A stretch of 49,715 nt of DNA, from NCBI GenBank assembly GCA_025060015.1, contig JANXDB010000067.1:1-49715 (forward strand), read 5' to 3'. How positions within the stretch are numbered: the first letter of the stretch is position 1; each line of letters opens with the position of its first letter. The position numbers were made by a program, and so were the translations under genes. Positions 24,948-35,064 of the stretch are shown one piece after another. The stretch comes from Caldimicrobium sp. Its GTDB lineage: Bacteria; Desulfobacterota; Thermodesulfobacteria; Thermodesulfobacteriales; Thermodesulfobacteriaceae. The notes beneath the pieces were generated by a model. It had not been told where the DNA came from. It saw only the letters and a program-made list of their open reading frames with translations, and did not search any database.

Positions 24948-26042
24948 ATGAAGTTCTCAAGAGATAAGAAAGTTACCATCACTCTGCTCCTGATCTTTCA
25001 TCTCTTTCTTTTTATGGGGCTCTACTTAGAGGGTCTGGAACCTGTAAGCTCTGACAAAAGGTCCTTAACTAAAATCATAGAAATACAAAAGGGTGAAGGC
25101 ATTATATCCATTGCCGTAAAACTAAAGAGAGAGGGTCTTATAAGAAGTGTCCCAGTATTTATCATTGAGTCCCTAAGAATGGGTGTGCATAGAGAGTTTA
25201 AAGCTGGCGAGTATGCTCTTTATCCTCACCATAGCCTTCGTGAGATCTTAGATATCCTTGCTAAAGGTAAGGTTTATCTTCATAAGGTTACTATTCCCGA
25301 AGGATCAACCCTTTGGCAGATAGCTGAGACCCTTGAAAGGGAAAAAATCTGCTCTAAAGAGGATTTCATCAAGTGGGCTGAAGATCCCAAGTTTATAAGA
25401 GATCTCGGATTACCTGGGCCTACTGCAGAGGGCTATCTCTTTCCCGAGACCTATTTTTTTGCCAAAGATACTCCTCCCTCGGTGGTAATAAAGGTCATGA
25501 CTGATAAATTCATGGAGGTGTGGAGAGAGTTAGAGGATTTGGTGGATAGAAAGGATCTCACCTTAAAAGAGGTGGTAATTCTTGCTTCCATTGTAGAGAA
25601 AGAAGCCTTTTATGAGGCAGAAAAGCCTGTGATTGCTGGGGTTTATTTTAATCGCTTAAAAAGGGGTATGCCCCTACAGGCCGATCCAACCATTAACTAC
25701 GCACTGAAAAAATTTAGGAGACTCACATATAAGGACTACTACGGAGTTAAAAGCCCCTATAATACCTATTTGAATCCAGGTTTACCGCCTACCCCTATAG
25801 GCAATCCTGGTAGAGGAAGCCTTCTTGCAGTTTTAAAACCAGCCAAAGTGCCCTATCTGTACTTTGTAGCTACTCCAGAAAAAAGACATGTCTTCTCGAA
25901 AACCTATAGGGAGCATCTCACTGCTATCAATAAAATCAGAAATTCTTCAAAAGTGGATGTCACAAGGTTTGAGAATGCTACCTCTTTTATCAATAACAAG
26001 GTGTACCTCGATGAAGCTGACACCAAAGATGGTAAAATCTAA
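24948..26042 (+). CDS. mltG: Endolytic murein transglycosylase MltG
   Basis: 364-aa inner-membrane enzyme that cuts nascent peptidoglycan and limits glycan length. One N-terminal membrane segment (about 9-26) is followed by the LysM-like part (IEIQKGEGIISIAVKLKREG) and the YceG domain: GYLFPETYFF, ILASIVEKEAFYEAEKPVIA (catalytic Glu), GVYFNRLKRGMPLQADPTI and SPYNTYLNPGLPPTPIGNPG. The usual end at HVFSKTYREH is followed by about 37 extra residues that overlap the opposite-strand rsmA by 53 nt. The ribosome site is weak. A divergent TPR gene starts 41 nt upstream. Confidence 0.94.
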   Translation: MKFSRDKKVTITLLLIFHLFLFMGLYLEGLEPVSSDKRSLTKIIEIQKGEGIISIAVKLKREGLIRSVPVFIIESLRMGVHREFKAGEYALYPHHSLREILDILAKGKVYLHKVTIPEGSTLWQIAETLEREKICSKEDFIKWAEDPKFIRDLGLPGPTAEGYLFPETYFFAKDTPPSVVIKVMTDKFMEVWRELEDLVDRKDLTLKEVVILASIVEKEAFYEAEKPVIAGVYFNRLKRGMPLQADPTINYALKKFRRLTYKDYYGVKSPYNTYLNPGLPPTPIGNPGRGSLLAVLKPAKVPYLYFVATPEKRHVFSKTYREHLTAINKIRNSSKVDVTRFENATSFINNKVYLDEADTKDGKI

Positions 26043-26754
26043 GAACCTCATCTATTGCCAATCCCTCAGCCCTTTGTTCTCCTCTTATTCCAGCTTCCTT
26101 TAACAGAGTGTTTGGAAATTTCTTTTTCAACATCTTCCTTTTTTGTTGATATAGATGGGTCAAAAATCCTTTGTAAAGGTCCATGTCAACTATGCTAGTC
26201 TTGGGATTTAGAGTTAATCTCAACAGGGAGGAGGTCACCTTTGGAGGTGGCAAAAAAAATCTCGGTGGGATACTCATCAGGTATTTAATGTCATAAAAAG
26301 TCCAGATGAAAAGAGAAAGCCAAGACTTTCCAGATAGCCATTTTTCTGCCACCTCTTTTTGAACCAGAAACAGAGCCAAGGGAATCAGACGATGATGATA
26401 GATGACATTTTCCGCAATCAGGCTTGCCACGTTATAAGGAAGATTACCAAGCACCTTGATTCTCTCTTCATGGAGTTGTGAGTAGTCAAAGTCGGTAGCG
26501 TCAGCTTGAATAATCACTGCTCGAGCATCCTGCAGAGTTTCTCGCAGGTGAGCAATCATGTCTGTGTCAAATTCCAAGAGATAGATCTTCTTAAAGGGGT
26601 ATTTTAGGATCTCTCTTGTTAGATTACCAGTGCCAGGACCTATTTCTAAGAGGACGTCATCCTCTTTTATCTCAGCCAATTTTGCTATTTGAGCCAATAT
26701 TCCCGGTGATATCAGTAGGTGTTGACCCAGGGATTTTTTGAGTCTTGGCCGCAT
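25990..26754 (-). CDS. rsmA: 16S rRNA dimethyladenosine transferase KsgA/RsmA
   Basis: 254-aa S-adenosylmethionine enzyme that dimethylates two adenosines at the 3' end of 16S rRNA. Motifs in order are KKSLGQHLLI, LEIGPGTGNLTREIL, YLLEFDTDMIAHL, KVLGNLPYNVASLI (the NLPY motif) and PPPKVTSSLLRL. Only 2 nt separate it from the upstream universal-stress gene. The C-terminal coding end overlaps the mltG 3' end on the other strand. Confidence 0.96.
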   Translation of the reverse strand: MRPRLKKSLGQHLLISPGILAQIAKLAEIKEDDVLLEIGPGTGNLTREILKYPFKKIYLLEFDTDMIAHLRETLQDARAVIIQADATDFDYSQLHEERIKVLGNLPYNVASLIAENVIYHHRLIPLALFLVQKEVAEKWLSGKSWLSLFIWTFYDIKYLMSIPPRFFLPPPKVTSSLLRLTLNPKTSIVDMDLYKGFLTHLYQQKRKMLKKKFPNTLLKEAGIRGEQRAEGLAIDEVLRFYHLWCQLHRGTPCY

Positions 26755-26756
26755 CC

Positions 26757-27635
26757 TTAAGGGACGATGAGGAGAGGGATCTCAGAGCGATGAAGTAGAC
26801 TTTTGGTGAGACTTCCCACAAGGATAGATTCCAGTAAGCCCTTGCCAGTCTTTCCTATGGCAATCAGGGTAGACTCTTTTTCCCTTGCATAGGCGATAAT
26901 CTCTTTACTGGGATCTCCTATTCCCAAAAAAATACTACACTTCAGGTTATGAGCCTGAAAATCTTTTAGCACTTGACAAAGTTTTGCTTTTTTCTCTTCT
27001 TCTATGCGATTGAGGGCTTCTTCTGTTGAAGCTTCAAAGGTTCCTTCTTTAAGGATGTGAACTATAAAGATCTTTTCTATTAGATCCTTAAAGTTGAGTA
27101 GAAAATTGATAGCCCTCTTTGAAGGTGCTGAAAAGTCAGTAGCAAACAAGGGTTTGGTAAAGACCTTGGTGTTTTCTCTTTGAAAGATCTCACCATTGAT
27201 CTCAAAGTGGACTATCTTTCGATAGACAAGAACAGGTATATTACTTCTGCTTACGATCCTTTCAGAGATCTCTGGAATAAGGTGATAAGTAGATCTTTTT
27301 CTACCTATCACTAACAAGTTTGCTTTCTCCTCTTCAGAAACCTGTAAGATTTTTGCCACAGGCTCACCTATCTCCACCATGACTTTGACCTTAAATCCCC
27401 TTATTTGAAGCTCTTCTTCCCATTCTTTGAGTCTGAGCCTTGCCCCCTCTGATAGCTCTAAAGCCCTTTCTTTTAGATAACCTCCAAAGGGAACATAGGC
27501 CACCTCTTCACGGGGTATAACATGAAGTAAAATGATCTCCTTTAAACCAACTTTTTGTAATTCTGTAAGTTCTAGCAGGGTCTGATAGTCATCTTCTCGG
27601 AACTTAGTGGTAAAGAGTATTCTCTCTATAGCCAT
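26757..27635 (-). CDS. Tandem universal stress protein (two UspA domains)
   Basis: 292-aa protein with two UspA folds, about 1-140 and 160-292. Each ends in the family's nucleotide-loop region: LVIGRKRSTYHLIPEISERI in the first and LIAIGKTGKGLLESILVGSL followed by SEIPLLIVP in the second. The second fits the ATP-binding pattern G-x2-G-x9-G(S/T), here modified. It is 4 nt after the NhaD-type antiporter gene and shares its promoter, so the two may respond to the same ionic or stress cue. Confidence 0.88.
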   Translation of the reverse strand: MAIERILFTTKFREDDYQTLLELTELQKVGLKEIILLHVIPREEVAYVPFGGYLKERALELSEGARLRLKEWEEELQIRGFKVKVMVEIGEPVAKILQVSEEEKANLLVIGRKRSTYHLIPEISERIVSRSNIPVLVYRKIVHFEINGEIFQRENTKVFTKPLFATDFSAPSKRAINFLLNFKDLIEKIFIVHILKEGTFEASTEEALNRIEEEKKAKLCQVLKDFQAHNLKCSIFLGIGDPSKEIIAYAREKESTLIAIGKTGKGLLESILVGSLTKSLLHRSEIPLLIVP

Positions 27636-27639
27636 CTCT

Positions 27640-28989
27640 CTATACCCTGAAAAAGATGATTGTAATCAAGAGGAAAAGGGGTGATAGAAGGGGAAGGGAG
27701 TATTTAAACAGATAGCCAAAGAAGGTTGGCATGAAGACTCCCTTTTCCTCTGCGATGGATCTCACAATGAAGTTAGGGGCATTACCGATATAGGTAAGGG
27801 CACCAAAAAATACTGCCCCACAGGAAATGGCAAGGAGATAGTTGGGTCTCTCCAGAATCAATAGACGAAGGGCCTCTTTGACCTCTAAATCAGTATAAAA
27901 GTGACCTAAACAGGAGCTGAGTAGTGTCAAGTAGGTTGGGGCATTGTCTAAAAAGGCGGATAATAGGCCTGTGATCCAAAAATAGTGGATGGGAGTGGTT
28001 AAGTTTTCTGTTATGGATCTAAGTGGTCCTTCCTTTCCAGCTTGCAGTATGCTTAGAGCAGGAATCATAGAGATAAATATGCCAAAGAATAGAATGGCAA
28101 CCTCCTTTATGGGAAAAAAGGTAAATTCGTTTTTGTCTCTGATGTCTTGAGATGTCAGGCTGTAAGATAGAATTCCCATTATAATCAAGATAATATCTCT
28201 AAGCCATTCTTGAAGGGGTCTATCGATTCCGAGGAAGGTGATGGATGGAAGATGAAAATTTCCACTGAAAAGAATGGCAATGGGAACTCCGATAAGAAAG
28301 ATTATATTGTGAAAACCTTTGATTGTAAAGGAGTAGTTGTTTTCATTCACTACCTCCTTGGGTAATTCCTTCGAATAGAGATGACGATCAAAGAGATAGA
28401 AAATGAAAAGTAGAGAAGCGGTGCATAGAATCATTGGATAGAAAAGATTTAGGGTCCAAAAAAAGGGTACCCCTTTTAGGTATCCTAAGAACAGAGGAGG
28501 ATCTCCCAAGGGAGTGAGTGAGCCTCCAATGTTTGAGACCAAGAAGATGAAAAACACGACAAGATGCGTTTTACTTCTTCTGTTGGCATTAGCCCTTAGA
28601 AGGGGTCTAATAAGGACTACCGAGGCTCCGGTAGTTCCCATAATTGAAGCAAGCCCAGTTCCTATAAGAAGATAGAGCGTGTTAAAAAGAGGCCTTCCCG
28701 AGAAGCTGCCTTGAATGTATATGTTTCCGGAGATAACATAGAGGGTACCAAGCAAGATGATAAAAGGGATATACTCCGCAAGAAATACATGGAGTAAAGT
28801 GTGGGTGGTTTCTGAGGGAAACCATATCCACAGAGGTATGGCTGTAATTACAGCCCAAAAAAGGGATATCTTACCATAATGTCTGTGCCAAAATCTCGGA
28901 GCTAAGAGCGGAAAAAGGGCAATAGAGAGGAGCATGCCTAGAAAGGGCAAAATACTGAAAACTGGTAATTCTTGTCCAGGAAGAGCCAT
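27640..28989 (-). CDS. NhaD-type sodium:proton antiporter (ion transporter superfamily)
   Basis: 449-aa membrane protein with about 11 hydrophobic segments. Characteristic pieces are TLYVISGNIYIQGSFSGRPL, GTTGASVVLIRPLLRANANR, FLVSNIGGSLTPLGDPPLFL, LSAFLDNAPTYLTLLSS and ALTYIGNAPNFIVRSIAEEKG; the last two are the NhaD/CitMHS_2 signature with the DNAP and GNAPN motifs. It probably moves Na+ against H+, though a dicarboxylate role cannot be fully ruled out. Its predicted transcript begins only about 3 nt before the ATG, with no ribosome site. It heads nhaD-like/usp/rsmA. Confidence 0.85.
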   Translation of the reverse strand: MALPGQELPVFSILPFLGMLLSIALFPLLAPRFWHRHYGKISLFWAVITAIPLWIWFPSETTHTLLHVFLAEYIPFIILLGTLYVISGNIYIQGSFSGRPLFNTLYLLIGTGLASIMGTTGASVVLIRPLLRANANRRSKTHLVVFFIFLVSNIGGSLTPLGDPPLFLGYLKGVPFFWTLNLFYPMILCTASLLFIFYLFDRHLYSKELPKEVVNENNYSFTIKGFHNIIFLIGVPIAILFSGNFHLPSITFLGIDRPLQEWLRDIILIIMGILSYSLTSQDIRDKNEFTFFPIKEVAILFFGIFISMIPALSILQAGKEGPLRSITENLTTPIHYFWITGLLSAFLDNAPTYLTLLSSCLGHFYTDLEVKEALRLLILERPNYLLAISCGAVFFGALTYIGNAPNFIVRSIAEEKGVFMPTFFGYLFKYSLPLLSPLFLLITIIFFRV

Positions 28990-28998
28990 GGTGATTAA

Positions 28999-29027
28999 AT
29001 TATATATTATCTAAAACAAAGAGTCAA
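28999..29027 (-). promoter_or_regulatory. Near-consensus promoter of the antiporter-usp-rsmA operon
   Basis: Minus-strand TTGACT (29027-29022), 17-nt spacer, TATAAT (29004-28999). Predicted start about 28992, only 3 nt before the ATG at 28989, implying a leaderless or nearly leaderless mRNA. Confidence 0.7.
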
Positions 29028-29030
29028 AGC

Positions 29031-29058
29031 TTGAACTTTTAGAAGTCTTTGCTATATT
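29031..29058 (+). promoter_or_regulatory. Promoter of the PpiD/SurA-like gene, back to back with the antiporter promoter
   Basis: TTGAAC (29031-29036), 16-nt spacer, TATATT (29053-29058). Its -35 box is 3 nt from the -35 box of the divergent antiporter promoter, so the two polymerases should compete for binding. Confidence 0.65.
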
Positions 29059-29086
29059 CTTAAAAAATCAGGGATGAGATCAAAGG

Positions 29087-30880
29087 ATGTTTGACTTTCT
29101 CAGAAAGGGCGCTACTTCCATCTTTGCCAAGTTCTTTCTTGCTGTAATCGTCATAGTCTTCATTTTCTGGGGTATCGGAACCTTCACCACCTCAGATAGT
29201 GAAACCATAGCTGAAGTTAATGGAGAAAAGATCAGTCTTAGAGATTTTCAGGAATTCTACAACTTCAAACATCTGCAATTAAGACAGACCCTTGGGGATA
29301 TCTCCGAGGAAGATCTCAAGAAGATGAAGTTCAAGGAATCCGTACTCGATGAACTTATCCAGATGAAGATTTATCATCAACTGTCTAAAGATCTAAAGAT
29401 TAAAATCACCCCTGAAGAACTTCAATTTGCCATTTCTCAGATACCTTTTTTTAGGGAGGGAGGGGCCTTTGATCAAAGAAGGTATCATACCTTTCTAAGA
29501 GAGGTTGGTCTTACCTCAAAGGCCTTTGAAAAACTACTTGAGACTGATCTCATAAAGCAAAAGATTTATGGTTTACTCACAGCACCTATAATAGTCTCAA
29601 AGGGAGAGGTAGAAGACTTTTATCGGTTTCAAAATCAGAGGGTCACTCTTATGGAATTTTATCTCACAAAAGAAGCCTGCGAAGGTTTGATTCAATACAC
29701 CGACAAGGATTTGGAAAATTACTTTTTAGCTCATAGGGATCGCTATGTAGAGGAGGAAAAACTTAAATTAACCTACCATTTTCTTCCTTTTAAAGGGGAA
29801 ATTGATATATCAGAAGAGGACCTAAAAAGGTACTATCAGCAAAACTTTGCCAGATTTAGGGAGCCCTTCAAAGTTAAGCTTAGAAGGATTTTAATTCCTG
29901 GAAGGGATGAAAACTCCCTAAAAAAAGCACAAGAGATAAAGGGTCAATTGAGAGATTTAAGGGACTTTTCCAAATTTAAGGCGGAAAAGGGTGAGTGGTT
30001 CGAGGAACAGGCTTTGCCAGAGGAGGTTAAATCTCTTGTGAAAATGGCGAAAAAGGGCGATATCTTAGGTCCCATCCTTAGTAGCCATGGCTACTTAGTC
30101 CTTGGCATTGAGGAGGTTCAGCAAGAGCGATTTCAAAGATTTGAAGAAGTGAAGGACAAAATTGGCAAGGAATTAAAGGAAACAAAGATCAAGGAGAAAA
30201 TAAGAGGCGTAGCTAATGAATACTATACTCAGATAGTTAAAGAAAATGGGTTAGTAAATTGGGCTAAGAAAAGTGCCCAGAAATTAGAAGTGACGCCATA
30301 TTTAGCAAAAGACGATGTAGCCAAGCTCTTTCAGTCTCGAGAAATAGCCCAAAAACTCTTTAAGCAAAACAAGGGAGACTATCTATCTCCGATAGAGACA
30401 GAAAAAGGTATGTATTTAGTAGAGATAGTGGAAAAAACCACCAAGAGGAATCTGACCTTTGCAGAGGCTAAAAATTTCGTAAAGGCTGATTACCTAAGTG
30501 ATAGGGGCAAGGCTCTTTGTGAAGAACGTGCCCAGGATTTGATTAAAAAGGGTAGAACTATTGAGGAGCTTAGGATCTTAGCCAAAGGGTCTGGGTTTTC
30601 TGTTAGAGAGAAAACCCTTCTCAGAAAGGATTTACCTGAAGAGCTGATTAACAAGGGAGCACCAGGAATTTATGATCAACCTATCATAAAAGATGGAGAG
30701 ACAAAGATCTATTTTCTTGTAAACATCGAGCAGGATTCTAAACCTATCCCTGAAAATGAATTTCAGCTTCATAGGGATATGCTTTTAGAGTTGAAAAGAC
30801 AGGATTTCATGGACAGATTTTTAAATTCTTATAGAAAGAAGGCCAAGATAAAAGTTTACCCGCTGTTTCAGCAGATATAA
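29087..30880 (+). CDS. PpiD/SurA-type periplasmic folding chaperone (parvulin-like)
   Basis: 597-aa protein anchored in the inner membrane by one segment (about 14-34, FAKFFLAVIVIVFIFWGIG) with the rest in the periplasm. A SurA-N-like chaperone domain follows (IAEVNGEKISLRDFQEFYNF). A central parvulin-like region runs about 225-330, ending LGPILSSHGYLVLGIEEVQQ. A second partial rotamase-like segment lies at about 410-450. The layout is that of PpiD, which helps outer-membrane and secreted proteins fold. Whether the isomerase site is active is unclear. carB starts 57 nt later. Confidence 0.85.
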   Translation: MFDFLRKGATSIFAKFFLAVIVIVFIFWGIGTFTTSDSETIAEVNGEKISLRDFQEFYNFKHLQLRQTLGDISEEDLKKMKFKESVLDELIQMKIYHQLSKDLKIKITPEELQFAISQIPFFREGGAFDQRRYHTFLREVGLTSKAFEKLLETDLIKQKIYGLLTAPIIVSKGEVEDFYRFQNQRVTLMEFYLTKEACEGLIQYTDKDLENYFLAHRDRYVEEEKLKLTYHFLPFKGEIDISEEDLKRYYQQNFARFREPFKVKLRRILIPGRDENSLKKAQEIKGQLRDLRDFSKFKAEKGEWFEEQALPEEVKSLVKMAKKGDILGPILSSHGYLVLGIEEVQQERFQRFEEVKDKIGKELKETKIKEKIRGVANEYYTQIVKENGLVNWAKKSAQKLEVTPYLAKDDVAKLFQSREIAQKLFKQNKGDYLSPIETEKGMYLVEIVEKTTKRNLTFAEAKNFVKADYLSDRGKALCEERAQDLIKKGRTIEELRILAKGSGFSVREKTLLRKDLPEELINKGAPGIYDQPIIKDGETKIYFLVNIEQDSKPIPENEFQLHRDMLLELKRQDFMDRFLNSYRKKAKIKVYPLFQQI

Positions 30881-30937
30881 TTTAGGAGACCAGGTCTTCT
30901 ACCTATAATTGGAAGAGAAAGAGAGAAAGGGGGATTT

Positions 30938-33900
30938 ATGCCAAAACGCACTGATATAAAGAAAATTCTTATCATAGGGTCAGGTCCCATAGTCATCGGA
31001 CAGGCCTGTGAGTTTGATTATTCAGGTAGTCAGGCCTGTAAAGCCCTAAGGGAAGAGGGCTATGAAGTAGTTCTTATAAATTCCAATCCTGCAACAATCA
31101 TGACTGATCCTGAAATGGCAGATAGAACCTATGTAGAGCCCCTTGTGCCTGATGTGTTGGAATACATTATCAAAGATGAGCGTCCTGATGCCATTCTTCC
31201 CACCCTTGGTGGACAAACAGGACTTAACTTGGCTTTTGATCTTGCTAAAAGAGGAGTTTTAGAGAAATACGGAGTTGAACTCATCGGTGCTAAGGCTTCT
31301 GCAATTGAAAAGGCAGAAAGTAGAGAACACTTTAGAAAGGCCATGGAAAACATAGGCTTAAAGATTCCCAGGAGTGTTATTGTTCACTCTGTTTCTGATG
31401 CTGAAAGGGCAGTAAAAGAAATTGGCTTTCCGGTTATAGTTCGGCCCAGTTTTACCTTAGGTGGTACCGGTGGAGGAGTGGCTTATAACATCGAGGAACT
31501 GAGAGAAATCGTAGCCAGTGGACTAGAGGCCTCTCTTATTCATCAGGTGATGTTGGAGGAGTCTGTTCTTGGTTGGAAGGAGTTTGAGCTTGAGGTGATG
31601 AGAGACTTTAAGGACAACGTGGTGATAATCTGTTCTATAGAGAATTTTGATCCCATGGGGGTGCATACCGGAGACTCTATCACCGTTGCGCCAGCTCAGA
31701 CTCTGACGGATAGGGAATATCAGAGGATGCGCTCTGCAGCTCAGGCAGTTATACGAGAAATCGGCGTAGAAACCGGCGGATCTAACATTCAGTTTGCTAT
31801 CAATCCACAGAACGGAGATATGGTAGTTATAGAGATGAATCCCAGGGTTTCTCGTTCCTCTGCTCTCGCAAGCAAGGCCACTGGATATCCTATAGCCAAA
31901 ATAGCTGCAAAACTTGCCGTTGGTTATACCCTTGATGAGTTAGCTAATGACATAACAAAGGAGACCAGGGCAGCCTTTGAACCAACCATTGATTATGTGG
32001 TGGTAAAAATACCCCGCTTTACCTTTGAAAAGTTTCCTGAATGTAAAGATGAGTTAACTACTTCCATGCGTTCTGTGGGTGAGACCATGGCCATTGGTCG
32101 CACCTTTAAAGAGGCCCTACAAAAAGCCATTGCCGGTTTAGAGGTGGGTAGATTTGGTTTCGGAGCCGATGGTAAGTCTCCCTCAGACAGAGGGGAAACC
32201 CTACCTAAGGAACTTATTATAGAGAAAATATCAAGACCAAACAGTCAGAGAATCTTTTACCTTAGAGAGGCCTTTAAAGCAGGCTTTAGTATCGAGGAGA
32301 TTTACAAGCACAGTTTCATCGATCCCTGGTTTCTCTATCATTTAAAGGAAATCTATGAGAAAAGTGAGGAGATCAAGGGCAGAGATCTAGAGAGCCTCTC
32401 TGAAGAAGAACTAAGAGAACTAAAACAATTTGGCTTTACTGATTATCAAATAGCCTTTCTTACCAACCACAAAGAAGAGGAGGTTAGGAAAAGACGTCTA
32501 GCCTTAGGAGTCAAACCTACTTATAAACTCATTGACACCTGTGCGGCAGAATTTGAAGCCTATACACCCTATTTTTACTCAACTTATGAAGTGGAGAATG
32601 AGTCCAGAGCAAGGCTTAGTCAGAGAAAGAAGATCATTATAATTGGTGGAGGCCCCAACAGAATAGGGCAGGGGATAGAGTTTGACTACTGCTGTGTGCA
32701 TGCCATTAAAGCCCTAAGGGAGTATGGCTTTGATGCCATAATGATAAACTCTAATCCTGAGACAGTCTCCACTGATTATGATGTCTCTTCGAGACTTTAC
32801 TTTGAGCCCCTTACCTTAGAACATGTCCTCAATATCTATGAGGAGGAGAATCCAGAGGGGGTAATCGTCCAATTTGGTGGACAAACTCCATTAAACCTAA
32901 GTATGCCTCTATACAAGGCAGGAGTAAAGATTCTTGGGACTTCACCTATAAATATTGACAGAGCAGAAGATAGAGAGAAGTTTGAGGCACTTTTGCAAAA
33001 GCTCAACCTAAAGAGACCATCTGCAGGTACTGCCCACACTGAAGAGGAAGCCTTAGAAGTGGCTGAGAAATTGGGTTATCCTGTGCTAATCAGACCCTCT
33101 TACGTCCTTGGTGGACGAGCCATGAGAATAGTCTATTCTAAGGAAGAGCTCCTACAGTTCATTGAGAGTGCAGTAAAGGTCAATCCTGAACATCCCATAT
33201 TGATTGACAAATTTTTGGAGGATGCTACTGAAGTAGATGTAGATGCCCTCTGTGATGGAGAGATGGTAGTGATAGGTGGTATAATGGAACATATAGAGGA
33301 GGCAGGTATTCATTCGGGAGACTCAGCCTGTTTCCTTCCCCCTGTTAACCTGTCAAAGCCCATCCTTGAAGAGATAAGAGAGGCTACTAAAAAATTGGCT
33401 TTGGAGCTTGAGGTTAAAGGTCTGATAAACATTCAGTTTGCCATTAAAGATGAGGAGCTTTATGTTTTAGAGGTCAATCCCAGAGCTTCAAGGACAGTGC
33501 CCTTTGTGTCTAAGGCCATAGGTGTTCCCTTAGCAAAGCTTGCCACCGGGATTATGATCGGTAAAACTTTAGAAGAACTAGGGTTTACAAGAGAGGTTGT
33601 TCCCAAGTACTATTCCGTAAAAGAAGTGGTCTTTCCCTTCAAGAGATTTCCAGGTGTTGATGTAATCCTCGGTCCTGAAATGAAATCCACTGGTGAGGTC
33701 ATGGGAATTGATCTTGATCCCTCTCTAGCTTATGCTAAAGCTCAATTTGCAGCAGGAATGAGACTACCCTCTCAAGGTAAGGTTTTTGTATCCGTTAAGG
33801 ACGAGGATAAACCCCTTGTTGCAGACATCGTTAAAAGGCTGGAACAGATGGGCTTTGAGATCCTTGCAACAGAAGGCACCGCTAAATATATGCGAGAATT

Positions 33901-34195
33901 TGGCATTAAGGTAAAGGTGGTTCCAAAGATATCCGAAGGTAGAAGACCCAATATCTTGGATTACCTCAAGAATCGTGAAATCGCTTTGATGATAAACACT
34001 GCTAAAGGTAAGATAAGCAAACTCGATGCCTATTTGATAAGAAGATATGCTATGGAACTTGATATTCCCTATGCTACTACCCTTGCAGGAGCAAGGGCCA
34101 TGGTTTGCAGTATCAGGAGACTTCGTGAAAGGTCCTTCTCCTTCTCCCCTCTGCAGGACTACTATAAAACTCTTGATTATCGGTATTACAGATAG
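30938..34195 (+). CDS. carB: Carbamoyl-phosphate synthase large subunit
   Basis: 1085-aa enzyme that makes carbamoyl phosphate from ammonia (supplied by CarA), bicarbonate and two ATP for arginine and pyrimidine synthesis. It has the duplicated ATP-grasp architecture: the first half starts [20 protein letters not shown] and the second [23 protein letters not shown] loops include [11 protein letters not shown] and [10 protein letters not shown]. The C-terminal allosteric MGS-like domain (about 940-1085) ends the protein. AAGGGGG precedes the ATG. carA is not in the window. Length is normal. Confidence 0.98.
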   Translation: MPKRTDIKKILIIGSGPIVIGQACEFDYSGSQACKALREEGYEVVLINSNPATIMTDPEMADRTYVEPLVPDVLEYIIKDERPDAILPTLGGQTGLNLAFDLAKRGVLEKYGVELIGAKASAIEKAESREHFRKAMENIGLKIPRSVIVHSVSDAERAVKEIGFPVIVRPSFTLGGTGGGVAYNIEELREIVASGLEASLIHQVMLEESVLGWKEFELEVMRDFKDNVVIICSIENFDPMGVHTGDSITVAPAQTLTDREYQRMRSAAQAVIREIGVETGGSNIQFAINPQNGDMVVIEMNPRVSRSSALASKATGYPIAKIAAKLAVGYTLDELANDITKETRAAFEPTIDYVVVKIPRFTFEKFPECKDELTTSMRSVGETMAIGRTFKEALQKAIAGLEVGRFGFGADGKSPSDRGETLPKELIIEKISRPNSQRIFYLREAFKAGFSIEEIYKHSFIDPWFLYHLKEIYEKSEEIKGRDLESLSEEELRELKQFGFTDYQIAFLTNHKEEEVRKRRLALGVKPTYKLIDTCAAEFEAYTPYFYSTYEVENESRARLSQRKKIIIIGGGPNRIGQGIEFDYCCVHAIKALREYGFDAIMINSNPETVSTDYDVSSRLYFEPLTLEHVLNIYEEENPEGVIVQFGGQTPLNLSMPLYKAGVKILGTSPINIDRAEDREKFEALLQKLNLKRPSAGTAHTEEEALEVAEKLGYPVLIRPSYVLGGRAMRIVYSKEELLQFIESAVKVNPEHPILIDKFLEDATEVDVDALCDGEMVVIGGIMEHIEEAGIHSGDSACFLPPVNLSKPILEEIREATKKLALELEVKGLINIQFAIKDEELYVLEVNPRASRTVPFVSKAIGVPLAKLATGIMIGKTLEELGFTREVVPKYYSVKEVVFPFKRFPGVDVILGPEMKSTGEVMGIDLDPSLAYAKAQFAAGMRLPSQGKVFVSVKDEDKPLVADIVKRLEQMGFEILATEGTAKYMREFGIKVKVVPKISEGRRPNILDYLKNREIALMINTAKGKISKLDAYLIRRYAMELDIPYATTLAGARAMVCSIRRLRERSFSFSPLQDYYKTLDYRYYR

Positions 34196-34272
34196 AGACC
34201 TATCGAGACCACCGAGTGTAATAGGGGTAGGTTTCTGTTGGTTGGAGTCCTAGGTTGCTCTCTGTTGTGGAG

Positions 34273-35064
34273 CTACACATAGATTATCTCCCCAGAATTT
34301 ACCTCAATTAAACCTTCATCAGTTGAGATTATCAAGCCCCCCCTAGAGGATATACCACATGCCATACCAACCACTCCCTCCTCTTCATCTAAATTGTAAC
34401 CATAGAAAACACATCGGTGCAATGAGTCTGAAAAATTTAAAAAGTCTTCCACTATTTTATTGGGATTATCTTTCTCTTCTTCTAAAATTCTCTTTTCATA
34501 GAGCCATAGTTCATGATAATAATGATTTAAAGAGGGTAATAGAAGTTCAAGAACTCTTAATGGGGATATTTCTTGACCAAGGAGGGTTTTCAAATTAACA
34601 GCAGGTAGTCCTGGGGGGAGAGTGTTATTGACATTAAGTCCGATTCCCACTAAATACCACTCATGCCATTTCTCTATCAATACCCCTGCTAATTTCCTAC
34701 CACGATGATGTAGATCGTTTATCCACTTTACATAAATTTCCTCCAGTTGAAGCTCTCGCACGGCCTTTCCTAAAGCCACACCGAAGAGAAGACTGAAAAG
34801 ACCTGTTAATTCAGTTAAAAACTCTTCGTACAGGGAAATGGTTAACCAAAGACCACCTTTATTTGCAATCCAAGTCCTGTTAAAACGTCCCTTGGCTTTG
34901 GTGATTTCATCAGTTATTATTATTCTTCCATGGGCGCCTCTGGGATAGGCGTTTATAAGCTCTTTGGCCTTTTGAAAGCCGCTCTCTAAAATAGAAAAAT
35001 GCCAGATCTCCCCACCTATTACCGTGGGGATCCTTTGAGAAGAGTTTTCCTTTAAGCTGGCCAC
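34273..35064 (-). CDS. birA: Biotin-protein ligase (BirA catalytic type)
   Basis: 263-aa enzyme that attaches biotin to carrier lysines through biotinyl-AMP. It lacks the DNA-binding domain of E. coli BirA. The core has TKAKGRFNRTWIANKGGLWL (a variant of the GRGRxGRxW loop) and VKWINDLHHRGRKLAGVLIE (KWPND variant), then LVGIGLNVNNTLP and a C-terminal SH3-like domain ending GLIEVNSGEIIYV. GTG start at 35064, overlapping the preceding gene by 13 nt. Its place next to the carrier-like and carboxylase genes suggests it is tuned to that carrier. Confidence 0.9.
   Translation of the reverse strand: MASLKENSSQRIPTVIGGEIWHFSILESGFQKAKELINAYPRGAHGRIIITDEITKAKGRFNRTWIANKGGLWLTISLYEEFLTELTGLFSLLFGVALGKAVRELQLEEIYVKWINDLHHRGRKLAGVLIEKWHEWYLVGIGLNVNNTLPPGLPAVNLKTLLGQEISPLRVLELLLPSLNHYYHELWLYEKRILEEEKDNPNKIVEDFLNFSDSLHRCVFYGYNLDEEEGVVGMACGISSRGGLIISTDEGLIEVNSGEIIYV

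Noticed and set aside
26755-26763. CCTTAAGGG, matching the core of the dsr palindrome
   Set aside because: It is formed by the usp stop and the rsmA start region; the full 12-bp palindrome is not present, so chance is likely.
34196-34272. Possible tRNA or terminator between carB and birA
   Set aside because: No cloverleaf, no T-arm consensus and no GC-rich hairpin followed by a T-run could be formed.
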